DNA of 64,000 bases from Collimonas sp. OK607 (GCF_900111995.1 NZ_FOKF01000030.1:1-64000), one strand, 5' to 3'. Positions 17,927-28,048 are shown, counted from the stretch's first letter. A program made the numbers and translations. The notes: a model not told the origin generated them from the letters alone.

Positions 17927-19054
17927 ATGAAGATAAACGTCGCCATCACTCTGAACATCAGTGACGATCCGCAGCAATCGATCTGGTACAACGGTGCCAA
18001 CCAGAATTGTTTTTTCCTGTACCAGCTGCTGAGGAAGTCGCCGCTGGTCGATCAGGTCTGGCTGGTGCACAGCGACGGCATCAAGACCTATCCTGCCGGC
18101 CTGTTGATGGGAGACCTGCAGCGCGCGCTACGGCCCATATCGAGCGTCCTGGACAAGACAGATCTGCTGGTAGAGATGAACGGTTTCGTGTCGCCGGAAC
18201 AGGTTGCGCATGTACGCCAGCGCAACGGCAAGGCGGTGTCGTTCCGCTTTGGCAACGACTACGTGATCGCTGTCGAGACCATGACCTTCGGACGCGACCA
18301 GTGGCAGCCCAATCCCCATCGGGTCACGTTTGACGAGCTGTGGACCAATCCCCAGCATGTCCATACCTGCAAGAGCTATTGGGAAAGCATCTATAAGGCC
18401 CCGGTGTTTGTGCTACCGCATATCTGGGCGCCTTATTTCATCGAAGCCGCGCTGGCGGAAAATCCTGAATTGCGGCAAAAATGGGGTTACCGAAACCACG
18501 GAGCCGCCAAGCGAGTGGCAATTTTCGAGCCGAATATCAATGTCGTGAAAAGCACTTTGATACCGATGCTGGCGGCCAATCAGTTTTATATCGCGCACCC
18601 CGATTTGCTGGCTCACGTCTTCATGACCAACACCTTCCAGATCAAGGAGAACAGCGCGTTCAAGCACCTCGCCCTTGGCCTTGAAATGGTCAAAGACGGC
18701 AAGGCCACGGCCGATCATCGCTTTCCGTTTTGCGCCTTCGCCGCCGAGCATACCGACATCGTCATTTCCCATCAGTGGGAAAACGGCCTCAATTACCTTT
18801 TCTACGATGCGCTATATGGCAGTTACCCGCTGGTGCACAATTCGCCCTACCTGAGCCAGGTGGGATACTACTACCGCGATTTTGATGTCGCCGACGGCGC
18901 CAGGGCGCTGGCCGAGGCTGTCCTGACGCACGACCGGCAAGCGACCGATTACGCTGCCAGGGCGCAGGCATTCCTGCGCAGCGTCGATGCTACATCGGAG
19001 GAAAACGTCGCGGCCTATACGCAGCGCATAGGTGCGTTGTTCGGCCGTCACTGA
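17927..19054 (+). CDS. DUF2827 family protein
   Basis: 375 residues matching DUF2827, a family found mainly in Burkholderiales next to surface-glycan genes and built like a GT-B glycosyltransferase. Signs are INVAITLNISDDPQQSIWYNGANQN at the N-terminus, RFGNDYVIAVE, WTNPQHVHTCKSYWESIY, PHIWAPYF, and the C-terminal ISHQWENGLNYLFYDALYGS...VHNSPYL. A sugar-transfer role is inference. It lies 57 bases after the fusion gene and probably shares its transcript; the deacetylase downstream converges on it. Confidence 0.85.
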   Translation: MKINVAITLNISDDPQQSIWYNGANQNCFFLYQLLRKSPLVDQVWLVHSDGIKTYPAGLLMGDLQRALRPISSVLDKTDLLVEMNGFVSPEQVAHVRQRNGKAVSFRFGNDYVIAVETMTFGRDQWQPNPHRVTFDELWTNPQHVHTCKSYWESIYKAPVFVLPHIWAPYFIEAALAENPELRQKWGYRNHGAAKRVAIFEPNINVVKSTLIPMLAANQFYIAHPDLLAHVFMTNTFQIKENSAFKHLALGLEMVKDGKATADHRFPFCAFAAEHTDIVISHQWENGLNYLFYDALYGSYPLVHNSPYLSQVGYYYRDFDVADGARALAEAVLTHDRQATDYAARAQAFLRSVDATSEENVAAYTQRIGALFGRH

Positions 19055-19060
19055 CATTTA

Positions 19061-20017
19061 TTACATTTTTTCCCACAGCCAGTTCCAGAACCCCGGCAGA
19101 CGTACAACTTGCGCACTGTCACGCATGCTTCTTGCCAGTGCCGCACGCTCCAGCGCGGCCTTGTCGTCGTAAAACGGCTTGGCTGCAGTCGGCAGTTGGA
19201 CCGCACGTGCGCAATCCATCAGTATTTGCAAATATTCCGCCATGTGATCGGCGGTGTAACTATTTATATCGTGAAAAGTGACCACCACCGGGATACTTCC
19301 ATCAACCGTCGGCAACTCGCCTGCGGCAATCCGCTCGCGCACATCAGTCAACAGATGCAGCATGTTGGAGCGTCTGGTCGGGCTGGCCTTGAAGCCATAT
19401 ATCTTGCCATCGTTGGCGCTCAAATCCGTCAGTAAAATGTGCATGCCGTGCTGTTGGTAAGCGTCAAAAGTACGCTTGTCGTAGTTCCAGAACGGCGGCC
19501 GAACCAGTGTCGGTGCGCTTCCCTGGATGGCAGTAATGTCGGCAATGCCGACGGTTAGCGATTGCTCGAATATTTCGGGTTTGAGGAAACGATGGTTTGC
19601 ATGGTGTGGCGTGGCGCTATGAAAGCCAAGCAAGTGACCTTCATCAATTTCACGCCGCATTATGTTTCGCCCAAAGTCTGTCTCACCGGCACCAGACGAC
19701 CGGGTTTGCACAAAAAAGAGGGCTTTGATGCCGGGTTGTAGCTGATTGTGCGCGAGCGTATCCAGTATGGACAATGTCGGATTGTCAGTCCTTGGACGGG
19801 CAGGGCCATCGTCGAAAGTCAGCAGGAAGCGGATCGGCGCTTGAGATTTCAATCGCTCGGCAGTTTGAGGCGACATGGGAACTGGTTGAATAGCGCAACC
19901 TGTAGCGCCGATCGCCACGGCAATCACGATCAAGCCGGAAATGATCCTTTTGATATGTCGGGATGATATTGAGATTGCGTTGTGCAATGGCACGGATGAA
20001 GCGAGCAGCGAAGACAT
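19061..20017 (-). CDS. Exported polysaccharide deacetylase (NodB/CE4-type)
   Basis: 318 residues. An N-terminal hydrophobic helix (RIISGLIVIAVAIGATGC) ends in a lipobox-like ATGC, so it is either a lipoprotein or membrane anchored. The CE4 fold shows motif 1 TFDDGPARPRT (catalytic base and metal Asp), motif 2 HSATPHH (metal His pair, a variant of H-S/T-xx-H-P), motif 3 RPPFWNYD, and a late VTFHDIN containing the His of motif 5. It should remove N-acetyl (or O-acetyl) groups from a glycan in the periplasm. It converges with the DUF2827 gene only 6 bases away, consistent with a shared glycan role. Confidence 0.87.
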   Translation of the reverse strand: MSSLLASSVPLHNAISISSRHIKRIISGLIVIAVAIGATGCAIQPVPMSPQTAERLKSQAPIRFLLTFDDGPARPRTDNPTLSILDTLAHNQLQPGIKALFFVQTRSSGAGETDFGRNIMRREIDEGHLLGFHSATPHHANHRFLKPEIFEQSLTVGIADITAIQGSAPTLVRPPFWNYDKRTFDAYQQHGMHILLTDLSANDGKIYGFKASPTRRSNMLHLLTDVRERIAAGELPTVDGSIPVVVTFHDINSYTADHMAEYLQILMDCARAVQLPTAAKPFYDDKAALERAALARSMRDSAQVVRLPGFWNWLWEKM

Positions 20018-20157
20018 ACGGTGACAGGTAGTAGGGTAGCGGTTGTTTTTTTCGGAGGGCGAGGCGGTGCCAATGTTACGACATCGACCAGCGTTGTTAG
20101 TTAGTTATTACAAACAACTACAGTTACGGTGATCGTATCGCTAAGATGAGAATCGCG

Positions 20158-21042
20158 CTAGTCGGCACTGCCATCGATTTTATCCGTGTCGCTGCGCAGA
20201 TGTTTTTCTTCCTGATCGCGACGCATGCGGTCGGTGACGTCCATGCCGATTCCGCGATAGCCGATAAAAAGGCTGGTTGAATCGAACATCGGCTCACCGC
20301 TGACTTGAAGATATTGCAGGGTGCCGTCGGCATTGGTGCGACTGTAGACAAAATCGAGGAATGGACGCCGGTTTGTAATGTTGTCGTTCAGTTGCGCACG
20401 TTCTGCTTCATTCCATCGCCCGGTCGCTGCGATGCCGGTGGCGCCAGGGGTGTTGTCTGCGTCGATTCCGAGCATTTCAAAGACCGGGCCGGACACTTTG
20501 GTAAATGTTCCCTGCGAATCCTGTTCCCAATACCAGTCCGATGACAGTTCCGTCAAACTCTTGAAGCGCGCTTCGCTCTCGCGCAATTCGGCCGTGCGTT
20601 CCAGCACTGTCTGTTCCAGTATCTTGTTGTAATTTTCAAGTTTCTGATACAGCAGCCGAACTTCCAGCATGTTGTGGATGCGTGTCTGCACTTCAATCAA
20701 GTCAAATGGTTTGCTGACAAAATCTTTGGCGCCAGCTTGCAGCGCACGCAGTTTGTGAGCCGGTTGCGCCGTGATGACCAACACCGGCAAATAGCCCGTC
20801 GTTTCGATTTCCTTCAAGCCTTCCATAACCTGGAAACCATCCATATCCGGCATTTGCAAATCGAGCAAAATCAAGTCGTAGCGATGTTCCAGATGCAAAG
20901 GACAGACTGTACGTGGATCCATCGTCGATGTGATGCGTTCGTAACCAGCCTTGCGCAGCATTTGCTCCAACAGCAGCACGTTAGCTTCCTGATCATCGAC
21001 GATCAAGATGCTGGCCTTTAGAATTTCGGATGCTTCAAGCAT
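20158..21042 (-). CDS. Response regulator with C-terminal PAS domain
   Basis: About 294 residues from the ATG giving MLEASEILKAS; a GTG at 21069 is an alternative start. Residues 8-125 form a receiver domain: DD acid pair in ILIVDDQEAN, phospho-acceptor Asp in LILLDLQMPD, Thr in VLVITAQP, and KPFD with the conserved Lys. A coiled coil (KLENYNKILEQTVLERTAELRESEARF) leads to a PAS domain (SDWYWEQDSQGTFTKVSG...YRGIGMDVTDR). There is no output enzyme or DNA-binding domain, so it probably passes signals to a partner. It lies 60 bases downstream of the hybrid kinase gene and is likely in the same operon. Confidence 0.88.
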   Translation of the reverse strand: MLEASEILKASILIVDDQEANVLLLEQMLRKAGYERITSTMDPRTVCPLHLEHRYDLILLDLQMPDMDGFQVMEGLKEIETTGYLPVLVITAQPAHKLRALQAGAKDFVSKPFDLIEVQTRIHNMLEVRLLYQKLENYNKILEQTVLERTAELRESEARFKSLTELSSDWYWEQDSQGTFTKVSGPVFEMLGIDADNTPGATGIAATGRWNEAERAQLNDNITNRRPFLDFVYSRTNADGTLQYLQVSGEPMFDSTSLFIGYRGIGMDVTDRMRRDQEEKHLRSDTDKIDGSAD

Positions 21043-21102
21043 TACGTTATTCCCAAAAAAATCGTTCACCTACAACTAAATCAAGTGGCATTTCGTTACT
21101 GC

Positions 21103-23196
21103 CTAGGCACCGCTCGGCAAGCCAATTTGTTCTGCATGGCGCAATGCAACGTCGAGAGCGTCCATAAATTCGATGACATCGATTGGTTTTGTCAGATAGC
21201 GGAAGAAACCGGCATCCATACCCTTCTGAATATCGCGCGGGACGGCGTTGGCCGACAGCGCCATGATCGGAATGTGCGCCGTTGCCGAATCTGCCTGCAA
21301 AATTCTCAAGGCGCCGTAACCGCTGATGCCGGGTAAATTTATGTCCATCAAAATCACGTCCGGCTGATGAACGCGCGCCATCTGGATACCCAGATGGCCA
21401 TTGATAGCCGTCAATAATTTCAAATCGCCGCGCCGCGCAATCAATTGCTCGACCAGGACCAGATTTGCCGGATTGTCCTCGACATAGAGCAGCGTGCGTT
21501 GGGACTGCAACGCATGCGCCGTAACATGATCCAGTTGATGTGCATGGTTTTTGTCGATGTCGTCAAACACTAGTTCCGGCGCGCTCGATGCGGGCAATTC
21601 GACCCAGAATACGCTGCCGACACCGACGTTGCTTTCAACGCCGATGACACCGCCCATCAACTCGACCAGTTGTTTGGTGACCACCAGGCCGATGCCGGTA
21701 CCTTCTTCGATACTGCTCTCTTGCCCGAGCCTGTTGAACGGCTGGAATAGTTGCGCCAGCTGTTCCGGCGCCAGGCCGGCCCCGGTATCTGTAACGCTTA
21801 CGCGGACCCGGTCTTTACCGCTCATCGCGCATTTGACAATCACCTTGCCATCCACCTGATTGTATTTAATCGCATTCGACAGCAGGTTGACCATCACTTG
21901 CTTGACCCTGGTCCGATCGGCATGAACATAAAATAGATCGTCAAGAAGCGGGAAGGTCATCTGCACCCCCCGTTTTTGCGCCTGCGGCTCGATCATTGCC
22001 TGGCAATCCTGTATTACCTCGGTCAGCGACATCGACTCTTGCGACAACGTCACTTTGCCCGACTCGACCATCGCCAGATCGAGAATTTCATTGATCAGAC
22101 GCAGCAGATACCATCCGGCTTGCAAAATCTGGTCGATCGACGGCTTCTGCGTCTGTGACGGCGGCGGTGTATCGGATGCCATCAACTGCGCGAATCCGAG
22201 CACTGCATTAAGCGGAGTGCGTAATTCATGGCTCATGCTGGACAAGAAATCCGATTTCGCCAAATTGGCCTTTTCCGCAGCCGCTTTTGCATTTTCCAGT
22301 TCGACGTTATTTTCTTGTAGCTTGGTTTCGAATTGCTTGCGATCGGTGACGTCGCGGGCTGCCGCGAAGACGCCTTGCAACTTGTTGTCGCGGTTATGGA
22401 AGGTGGTTGCGTTGTACGAGACTACCGTTTCCGTGCCGTTCCTGGCGTGGGCGGTCAACTCGTAATTGGTCACCTTGCCTTCGTGCAGGACGCGGGTGAT
22501 GGCAGCCTCGGCACGCTCGGGGTCGGTAAAATAATTCTTGAATGGCGCTCCGATCAATTCCTCGCGCGTGCAGCCGGTCAAGGCTTCCATCTGCTGGTTG
22601 ACGTCGCTGATGATGCCGCGCGGATCGGTCGTCATCAAGGCGTCGATATTCGATTCGATCAATGAGCGTGTGTAGAACTGCTGGTCGCGCAGACGCTGAT
22701 CGAGTAGCGCCTGTTCCGCTTCGACTTGTTTGCGCGCCGTGTTATCGGTGCCTATCAAGAGGTAGCCGATCACTTTCTCTTGCGCATCGCGCAGCGCGGT
22801 GACTGACACCATCGCCGGAAAGCGACTGCCGTCCTTGCGGATATAGGTCAGCTCATAGATATCTTCAATGCCGCGCGAGGCCTTGAACACCAGCGCTTCA
22901 AAGCCCGGCGTGATCTGGGTGTCCAGCTCAAGGCTCAGGGAAGCCGCACGCGCGATCAATTCCTGCGCATCCGAAATGCCCGCCGGCGTGATTTTGTCTA
23001 CCACGTCCTCTGCCTTGTAGCCGAGCATGCGTTCAGCGCCGACGTTGAAAATCTGGATCACGCCTTGGGCGTCGGTGGCGATGCAGGAGAAATTGGCGCT
23101 GTTGAAAATGGCATCTTGCAGAGCACCCGCTTTCAGCAATGGTTGCTGTATAGCTTGTGGTGCCTGTGCGGCAGACGTGTTTTCTATGGTGGGCAT
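21103..23196 (-). CDS. Hybrid sensor histidine kinase (PAS-PAS-HisKA-HATPase-REC)
   Basis: 697 residues, cytoplasmic, with no membrane helix. PAS domains cover about 25-165 (FSCIATDAQGVIQIFNVGAERMLGY) and 170-290 (IDALMTTDPRGIISDVNQQMEALTG). The HisKA H box is MSHELRTPLNAVLG with the phospho-His near 322. The ATPase boxes are LLSNAIKYN (N), DTGAGLAPEQ (G1), FQPFNRLGQ (F) and EGTGIGLVVTKQL (G2). The receiver domain at the end has its Asp in ILMDINLPG near 617, and KPID. It should sense a cytoplasmic or redox/light-type cue through PAS and phosphorylate its own receiver and perhaps the downstream regulator. Confidence 0.93.
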   Translation of the reverse strand: MPTIENTSAAQAPQAIQQPLLKAGALQDAIFNSANFSCIATDAQGVIQIFNVGAERMLGYKAEDVVDKITPAGISDAQELIARAASLSLELDTQITPGFEALVFKASRGIEDIYELTYIRKDGSRFPAMVSVTALRDAQEKVIGYLLIGTDNTARKQVEAEQALLDQRLRDQQFYTRSLIESNIDALMTTDPRGIISDVNQQMEALTGCTREELIGAPFKNYFTDPERAEAAITRVLHEGKVTNYELTAHARNGTETVVSYNATTFHNRDNKLQGVFAAARDVTDRKQFETKLQENNVELENAKAAAEKANLAKSDFLSSMSHELRTPLNAVLGFAQLMASDTPPPSQTQKPSIDQILQAGWYLLRLINEILDLAMVESGKVTLSQESMSLTEVIQDCQAMIEPQAQKRGVQMTFPLLDDLFYVHADRTRVKQVMVNLLSNAIKYNQVDGKVIVKCAMSGKDRVRVSVTDTGAGLAPEQLAQLFQPFNRLGQESSIEEGTGIGLVVTKQLVELMGGVIGVESNVGVGSVFWVELPASSAPELVFDDIDKNHAHQLDHVTAHALQSQRTLLYVEDNPANLVLVEQLIARRGDLKLLTAINGHLGIQMARVHQPDVILMDINLPGISGYGALRILQADSATAHIPIMALSANAVPRDIQKGMDAGFFRYLTKPIDVIEFMDALDVALRHAEQIGLPSGA

Positions 23197-23269
23197 AAAT
23201 TCAGATTCTGGTGGACCTACAACTGAGCGCTAGCCTCGGCTCAAACAAGGTAATTCTGAATCTGTAATG

Positions 23270-24007
23270 TCAGGGCGCCGGCTTGCCTTGGCGCTGGTGT
23301 ACATCGGACAACAAGCGGGCAAATTCTTTCTTGACGACGTCATAGCACTCGCAGACGTTGCTGGTCAGGCCCGCGCGGTCCAGCACAGTGATATGGCCGC
23401 GCCGATAACTGATAATGCCGCGGCTCTGCAACTTACCTGCCGCCTCGGTGACTCCCTCGCGCCGCACGCCCAGCATATTGGCAATCAATTCCTGCGTCAT
23501 CGTCAATTCGTTCGTGGGCAGGCGATCCAGTGTCAGCAGGAGCCAGCGACACAATTGCTGGTCCAGCGAATGATGGCGATTGCACACGGCGGTCTGGCTC
23601 ATTTGTGTGATCAGAGCCTGGGTGTAGCGCAGCAGCAGACGCATCACCGGTCCGGCACGATTGAACTCTTCCATCAATATGTGCGATTTGAGGCGATAGC
23701 CATGGCCACCGGTCTGCACCACGGCGCGGCTGGGGGTGGTATCGCCGCCCATGAAAAGAGAAATCCCTAATATTCCCTCGTTGCCAACTCCGGCAATTTC
23801 GGACGAGCCGCCGTTTTCCAGGATGTAGTGCAGCGAGACAATCGATGTGGTTGGAAAATAGACGTACTGCAGCTTGCCGCCGGAATCGTAGAGCAGGTCG
23901 CCCAGCCGCATCGGGATTAATTCGAGATGCGGTGCCAGGCGATCGAATTCTGCGTCAAGTAACGCTGCCAGGAGGTGGTTCTGGTTGGGATCGTGTGTGC
24001 TGAACAT
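23270..24007 (-). CDS. Crp/Fnr family transcriptional regulator
   Basis: 245 residues: an N-terminal cyclic-nucleotide-binding-like beta barrel (about 15-125; YVYFPTTSIVSLHYILENG, AGVGNEGILGISLFMGG), a long dimer helix, and a C-terminal winged helix (LTMTQELIANMLGVRREGVTEAAGKLQSRGIISYRRG, read in two parts). The barrel lacks the Cys set of Fnr and the full cAMP-binding motif, so the ligand is unknown. It lies 73 bases upstream of the hybrid kinase in the same direction and may belong to one regulatory unit with it. Confidence 0.9.
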   Translation of the reverse strand: MFSTHDPNQNHLLAALLDAEFDRLAPHLELIPMRLGDLLYDSGGKLQYVYFPTTSIVSLHYILENGGSSEIAGVGNEGILGISLFMGGDTTPSRAVVQTGGHGYRLKSHILMEEFNRAGPVMRLLLRYTQALITQMSQTAVCNRHHSLDQQLCRWLLLTLDRLPTNELTMTQELIANMLGVRREGVTEAAGKLQSRGIISYRRGHITVLDRAGLTSNVCECYDVVKKEFARLLSDVHQRQGKPAP

Positions 24008-24226
24008 ATTCTTCTTCCTGCCCCCCAGTCTATACCTGGCTGATCGTAAAAGGCGGAAAACGAAAGAATGCCCGAGTCAGGCAAGGTAACATACCCAACC
24101 TGTCCATCTGGAAAGATTGGGTCTTGGCACTACGGAATCTGCGTTATTGCCCGTAACGGCTTCGAATGGTGCCAAATAACAACGTTTTCGACGTGTTGAG
24201 CGCATTAAAGAAATCAATGCGAATCA

Positions 24227-24859
24227 TCAGTTCGAGACGTCAAATATATTGGTCACCATAACTTCTGCCTCCGTGGCATCAAGCGTGAGTTCCTGATCGG
24301 GAGCCGTTAGCAGAACTGCATCCCCCGGGGCTAATTGCACGACACCTGATTTCGGAAGCAGGATGTGCGGTGCGCCTTTAACGATGTATAGCAGGCTGGT
24401 ATGGCCAAGATGAGGAGCGCACAAGGTGCCGGCAAACGCGAAACGGTGAAGCTTATGGGTGTGAAGGCGTCGCCGGGTCATCACGTTGAAATCGGTGACA
24501 GCCCCGGCGAGCAGGGATGAGCCTACCGTCTCTTCGCCGGCAAACTCAAAGATGGGGGCTTCAGGTGTCAACGTAAATTGCCTGGCGTCGTGGCTGATCA
24601 ATAACTCTCCACCTTCAGTGAGAGCCAGCGATCGGTCAACTCCAGGAAAAATCGAAAACCGGCCGGCAGTACTGACAGTTGCCACGCTGATGCGCCACTC
24701 GAAGTTGTCGAGAGAGCTATTGGCCGGACAACGAATTATCTCTCGTGTAATGCCGCCGCCGTTCTTCCACGGCATGACGGCTTGGGCTGCTTTCGATATT
24801 ACAATCAGCAATTCTGATCTGCTCCGGTTATCAATTGCCTGGGACGGCGTTATGCACAC
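24227..24859 (-). CDS. hutD: HutD family cupin protein
   Basis: About 210 residues from a GTG; the true start may be some 15 codons later because HutD proteins usually begin close to the PWKNGGGITREI motif, here near residue 30. The HutD bicupin signs are MPWKNGGG, FEWRISVATVSTAGRFSIFPGVDRSL (in parts), and DFNVMTRR. HutD accompanies histidine-utilisation genes and is thought to limit or tune the pathway, possibly by binding formiminoglutamate. It is the last gene of the operon, 21 bases after hutG. Confidence 0.88.
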   Translation of the reverse strand: MCITPSQAIDNRSRSELLIVISKAAQAVMPWKNGGGITREIIRCPANSSLDNFEWRISVATVSTAGRFSIFPGVDRSLALTEGGELLISHDARQFTLTPEAPIFEFAGEETVGSSLLAGAVTDFNVMTRRRLHTHKLHRFAFAGTLCAPHLGHTSLLYIVKGAPHILLPKSGVVQLAPGDAVLLTAPDQELTLDATEAEVMVTNIFDVSN

Positions 24860-24880
24860 GTTTCAGGCGAAAATGTGAAC

Positions 24881-25816
24881 TCAACCAGGTTGAAGTAAAG
24901 CATGTGCCAGGCGCGCTGCCACTTTCGCGGTGAGCCCGTCGCGATCATAGGTTGGATTGCATTCCGCAATGTCAGCGGCGATCAGCTTGCCGGAATCCTT
25001 GGCGATCCGCATCAGGTATTCCACTTTTTCGAGTTGCATGCCCAAGGCCGCAGGCGCGGACACTCCTGGCGCTTTCTCGGCAGGTAAGACATCCAGGTCA
25101 ATCGTCAGGTAGACAAGGGTCGCAGTTGCGAGCTGCTCCTGCAGTTCTCGTCCGAAATCGGCCAGGTTGCCATAAGCGATTTCGCTATCCAATTTGAAAT
25201 GCACACCCAGTTCCCGGGCGCGGGAAAATAGTGCGGGTGTGTTGCCCAACTGGCTGATGCCATAGCAAAGATAGTTGAACTCAACGCCGGCCTGACGACA
25301 CCATTCGGACATTTGTTTAAATGGGGTGCCCGAACTCGCCTGATCGGATTCTCGCAAATCGAAATGTGCGTCAAAATTAATGATAAGCAACCGTTCAGTG
25401 CGCAACGTTTGATCCAGATGGCCCGCGATGCCCAGGAAGGTGCCGTACGCGACCTCGTGCCCGCCACCCAATACCAAAGGGAATACGCGCTGCGAAAGCG
25501 CCTGCTTGACGCGATCGGCCAGCCGCAGCTGTGCTTGCTCCAGTTCCCCGTCAACGCAACTGATGTTGCCGGCATCGAACAGGCACTCAATGCCATGCGC
25601 CGGAAGATTAGCCAGCATGCGCCGGATCGCATCGGGGCCTTGTGCGGCACCGATGCGTCCATGATTGCGAAGCACTCCTTCATCGCAGGAAAAGCCGATC
25701 AAGGTAGCGTTGTTTTCGGATGAGGCATTAAACGGCATGACGACCTGATGCAGACGACGTGTGTCGCCTGCGCTGTCGGCATCTTGCCGGCCGGCCCAAA
25801 TGGATTGATCTATCAT
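24881..25816 (-). CDS. hutG: Formimidoylglutamase (arginase/ureohydrolase family)
   Basis: 311 residues of the binuclear-manganese ureohydrolase fold. Metal ligands are in [18 protein letters not shown] and [20 protein letters not shown]. The SSGTPFKQM segment and [14 protein letters not shown] are characteristic of HutG, which splits N-formimidoyl-glutamate to glutamate and formamide, rather than of arginase or agmatinase. Its ATG overlaps the stop of the ABC ATPase gene by 4 bases, so uptake and breakdown are translationally linked. HutH, HutU and HutI are not in this window. Confidence 0.9.
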   Translation of the reverse strand: MIDQSIWAGRQDADSAGDTRRLHQVVMPFNASSENNATLIGFSCDEGVLRNHGRIGAAQGPDAIRRMLANLPAHGIECLFDAGNISCVDGELEQAQLRLADRVKQALSQRVFPLVLGGGHEVAYGTFLGIAGHLDQTLRTERLLIINFDAHFDLRESDQASSGTPFKQMSEWCRQAGVEFNYLCYGISQLGNTPALFSRARELGVHFKLDSEIAYGNLADFGRELQEQLATATLVYLTIDLDVLPAEKAPGVSAPAALGMQLEKVEYLMRIAKDSGKLIAADIAECNPTYDRDGLTAKVAARLAHALLQPG

Positions 25817-26586
25817 GCGGCGCTGCTTTGCTGATTCCGGGACAATACCGCCTGCAGGAAGCTGCGGGTGCGGTCTTCGCGCGGGTTGACGAAAATCTGG
25901 TCTGGCGGCCCCGATTCTACGATGCGGCCGTGATCCATCACTACGACAATATCCGCGACTTCTCTCGCAAATCCCATTTCATGCGTGACGACCAGCATTG
26001 TCATGCCTTCGTTGGCCAGGGCCTTCATGACTTGCAGCACTTCGCCGACAAGTTCCGGATCTAGCGCGGAAGTCGGCTCGTCGAACAGCATGACTTGCGG
26101 TTTCATCGCCAGTGCACGCGCGATAGCGACCCGTTGTTTTTGTCCGCCGGACAGAGTGGCGGGCATCGCGTCTGCCTTGTGCGCAAGTCCGACTTTAGCC
26201 AACAGTTCACGCGCCAGGGTTTCAGCGCTTTGCTTATCCATGCCTTGGATCTTGCGCGGTCCGACGGTGACGTTACCCAATACCGATAAATGCGGGAACA
26301 GGTTAAACGATTGAAACACCATACCGACTTGTTCTCGCAAATGGTTCAAATCATGATCGGACAACATGCGGCCATCGGTCAGCAGCTTTTTTTCACAAAT
26401 TTCGATATCGCCTTCTTCAGCAACTTCCAAGCCGTTACAGCAACGTAACAGTGTGCTTTTTCCGGAGCCGCTGGGGCCGATGATGACGATCACTTGCGAC
26501 GGATGGACTTCCAGGTCGATGCCGTGCAGGATGCGGTTACCTGAAAACGATTTTCCAAGTCCATTTAATTTGATGATGGATTTCAT
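25813..26586 (-). CDS. Polar amino acid ABC transporter, ATP-binding subunit
   Basis: 257 residues, GlnQ/HisP type. Walker [11 protein letters not shown] loop [14 protein letters not shown], signature [15 protein letters not shown], Walker [14 protein letters not shown] and the H loop VVTHEMGFA are all intact. It overlaps both the permease gene (4 bases) and hutG (4 bases). With the permease and binding protein it forms a complete importer; the context suggests histidine, formiminoglutamate or a related amino acid. Confidence 0.95.
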   Translation of the reverse strand: MKSIIKLNGLGKSFSGNRILHGIDLEVHPSQVIVIIGPSGSGKSTLLRCCNGLEVAEEGDIEICEKKLLTDGRMLSDHDLNHLREQVGMVFQSFNLFPHLSVLGNVTVGPRKIQGMDKQSAETLARELLAKVGLAHKADAMPATLSGGQKQRVAIARALAMKPQVMLFDEPTSALDPELVGEVLQVMKALANEGMTMLVVTHEMGFAREVADIVVVMDHGRIVESGPPDQIFVNPREDRTRSFLQAVLSRNQQSSAA

Positions 26587-27251
26587 TGCACTGCTCCTCC
26601 GGCTCTCAAGTGACGCTCTATTCTTTGCAACGCCATGCTGGTCAGGCTGGTCAATACCAGGTACACCAGAGCGATAGCTAAATACACTTCAAGCGACCGA
26701 TACGAAACACTGATGATTTTTTGGCCTTCGTGCATCAGGTCGGCGATAGTCAACAAGGAAACCAGTGCGGAATTCTTGATCAATGCGATGAATTCATTAC
26801 CCAAAGGAGGAATCATCCGCACCACCGCCTGCGGCAGAATGATGGTGCGCATGGCTGTTCCAGCGGACATGCCGAGCGAACGCGCAGCTTCCATCTGTCC
26901 CTTCTCAATCGATTGAATCGCACCCCTGACAATTTCCGAGACGTAGGCGCCGGAATAAATTCCCAGTCCTAGAATGCCGCATACAAAAGCTGGCAGCAGG
27001 ATGTTCAGTTCGGGCAGGCCAAAAAACAGAAGAAATAATTGCACCAGCAGCGGTGTTCCTCGAATAAAGGTTACGTAGGTTGTGCAAAGTCCGTAGCGTA
27101 CCCGTTTGCTTGGGTCAAGCCGACCCATGCCAACCAGCAGCCCAAGCACGCACCCCATCAGCAGCGACGCCGAGGTAATTTCTACCGTGACTAACGCGCC
27201 ATGTGCCAAATCGGTCCAGCCGGCGAGGACTGGTAAAAAATCAAGGCTCAA
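26583..27251 (-). CDS. Polar amino acid ABC transporter, permease subunit
   Basis: 222 residues, HisM/GlnP family, with about five membrane helices. The EAA loop reads [22 protein letters not shown]. The start is a TTG with AGGAG 8 bases upstream. Only one permease gene is present, so it should work as a homodimer. It lies 47 bases after the binding-protein gene. Confidence 0.95.
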   Translation of the reverse strand: MSLDFLPVLAGWTDLAHGALVTVEITSASLLMGCVLGLLVGMGRLDPSKRVRYGLCTTYVTFIRGTPLLVQLFLLFFGLPELNILLPAFVCGILGLGIYSGAYVSEIVRGAIQSIEKGQMEAARSLGMSAGTAMRTIILPQAVVRMIPPLGNEFIALIKNSALVSLLTIADLMHEGQKIISVSYRSLEVYLAIALVYLVLTSLTSMALQRIERHLRAGGAVQ

Positions 27252-27298
27252 TTGTATTTCTCCTCGTTCAACATCATTATTGTGATGGTCGGCCGCGA

Positions 27299-28048
27299 TT
27301 ATTTCGCAGACGAATCAAGCCATTTTTTGACTAGTTTGTCGTAGCTGCCATCGAGTTTTGCTTTCTTCAGCGCAGCGTTCAATGCCTGGGTTACTTCAGG
27401 TAAATCTTTCCTGACCGCGAAGCCGTACAATTCGACGCTGACTGGCTTATCGATAACTTTCAGGCCGGGCCGCGCTTTCACATATTCCAGGGCGGCCGGT
27501 TTTCCGGTGACCGCTGCGTCGGCGCGTCCAATTTCGACCAGGTTAAACATCTCCTGGTTTTTTTCGACTTCCACGCGGTCGACCTGCGGGAAATATTCCT
27601 TGAGATAGTTCACCGATTTGGTGCCCACCTGAACCGCGATATGTTTGCCATTCAGATCGGCTGGTTTAAGTATGGTGTTGTTGCCGTTCTTTACGACGAT
27701 AACCAGGCCACCGGGGTAATACGGATCGGTAAAATCCACCACCTTGCGCCGATCTTCGGTGACATAGATTGCCGAGGCGGCGACGTCGAACCGTTTCGAA
27801 ATCAATCCCGGGATCAGGCCTTTGAAGTCGATGTCAGTCCATTCGATTTTCTTGCCCATCGATTTGGCCAGCGTCTCCATCAATTCGATATCGAATCCGG
27901 TTCTTTTCCCATCTTTGAAAAACTCGAAGGGCGGGAAAGTCGAATCGGTTACAACCCGAATGACCCCTGCGGACTGGGCGTTAGCCAGTACTGGCACCAT
28001 AAAACCGACTGCGACGGCCAGTGCAATGAAAAAGCGGCGATGATTCAT
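27299..28048 (-). CDS. Polar amino acid ABC transporter, periplasmic binding protein
   Basis: About 249 residues from MNHRRFFIALAVAVG, chosen because CAGGAG lies 6 bases upstream. A Sec signal peptide is cut after VLANA. It is a family 3 solute-binding protein (GVIRVVTDSTFPPFEFFKDGKRTGFDIELME is the family signature, in parts; RVEVEKNQEMFNLVEIGRADAAV). The ligand cannot be read from sequence; the operon suggests histidine or formiminoglutamate. It starts 23 bases after the IclR regulator gene. Confidence 0.93.
   Translation of the reverse strand: MNHRRFFIALAVAVGFMVPVLANAQSAGVIRVVTDSTFPPFEFFKDGKRTGFDIELMETLAKSMGKKIEWTDIDFKGLIPGLISKRFDVAASAIYVTEDRRKVVDFTDPYYPGGLVIVVKNGNNTILKPADLNGKHIAVQVGTKSVNYLKEYFPQVDRVEVEKNQEMFNLVEIGRADAAVTGKPAALEYVKARPGLKVIDKPVSVELYGFAVRKDLPEVTQALNAALKKAKLDGSYDKLVKKWLDSSAK

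Noticed and set aside
24121-24150. Sigma-54 promoter (TTGGCAC near 24123)
   Set aside because: The second element TTGC is not at the required distance.
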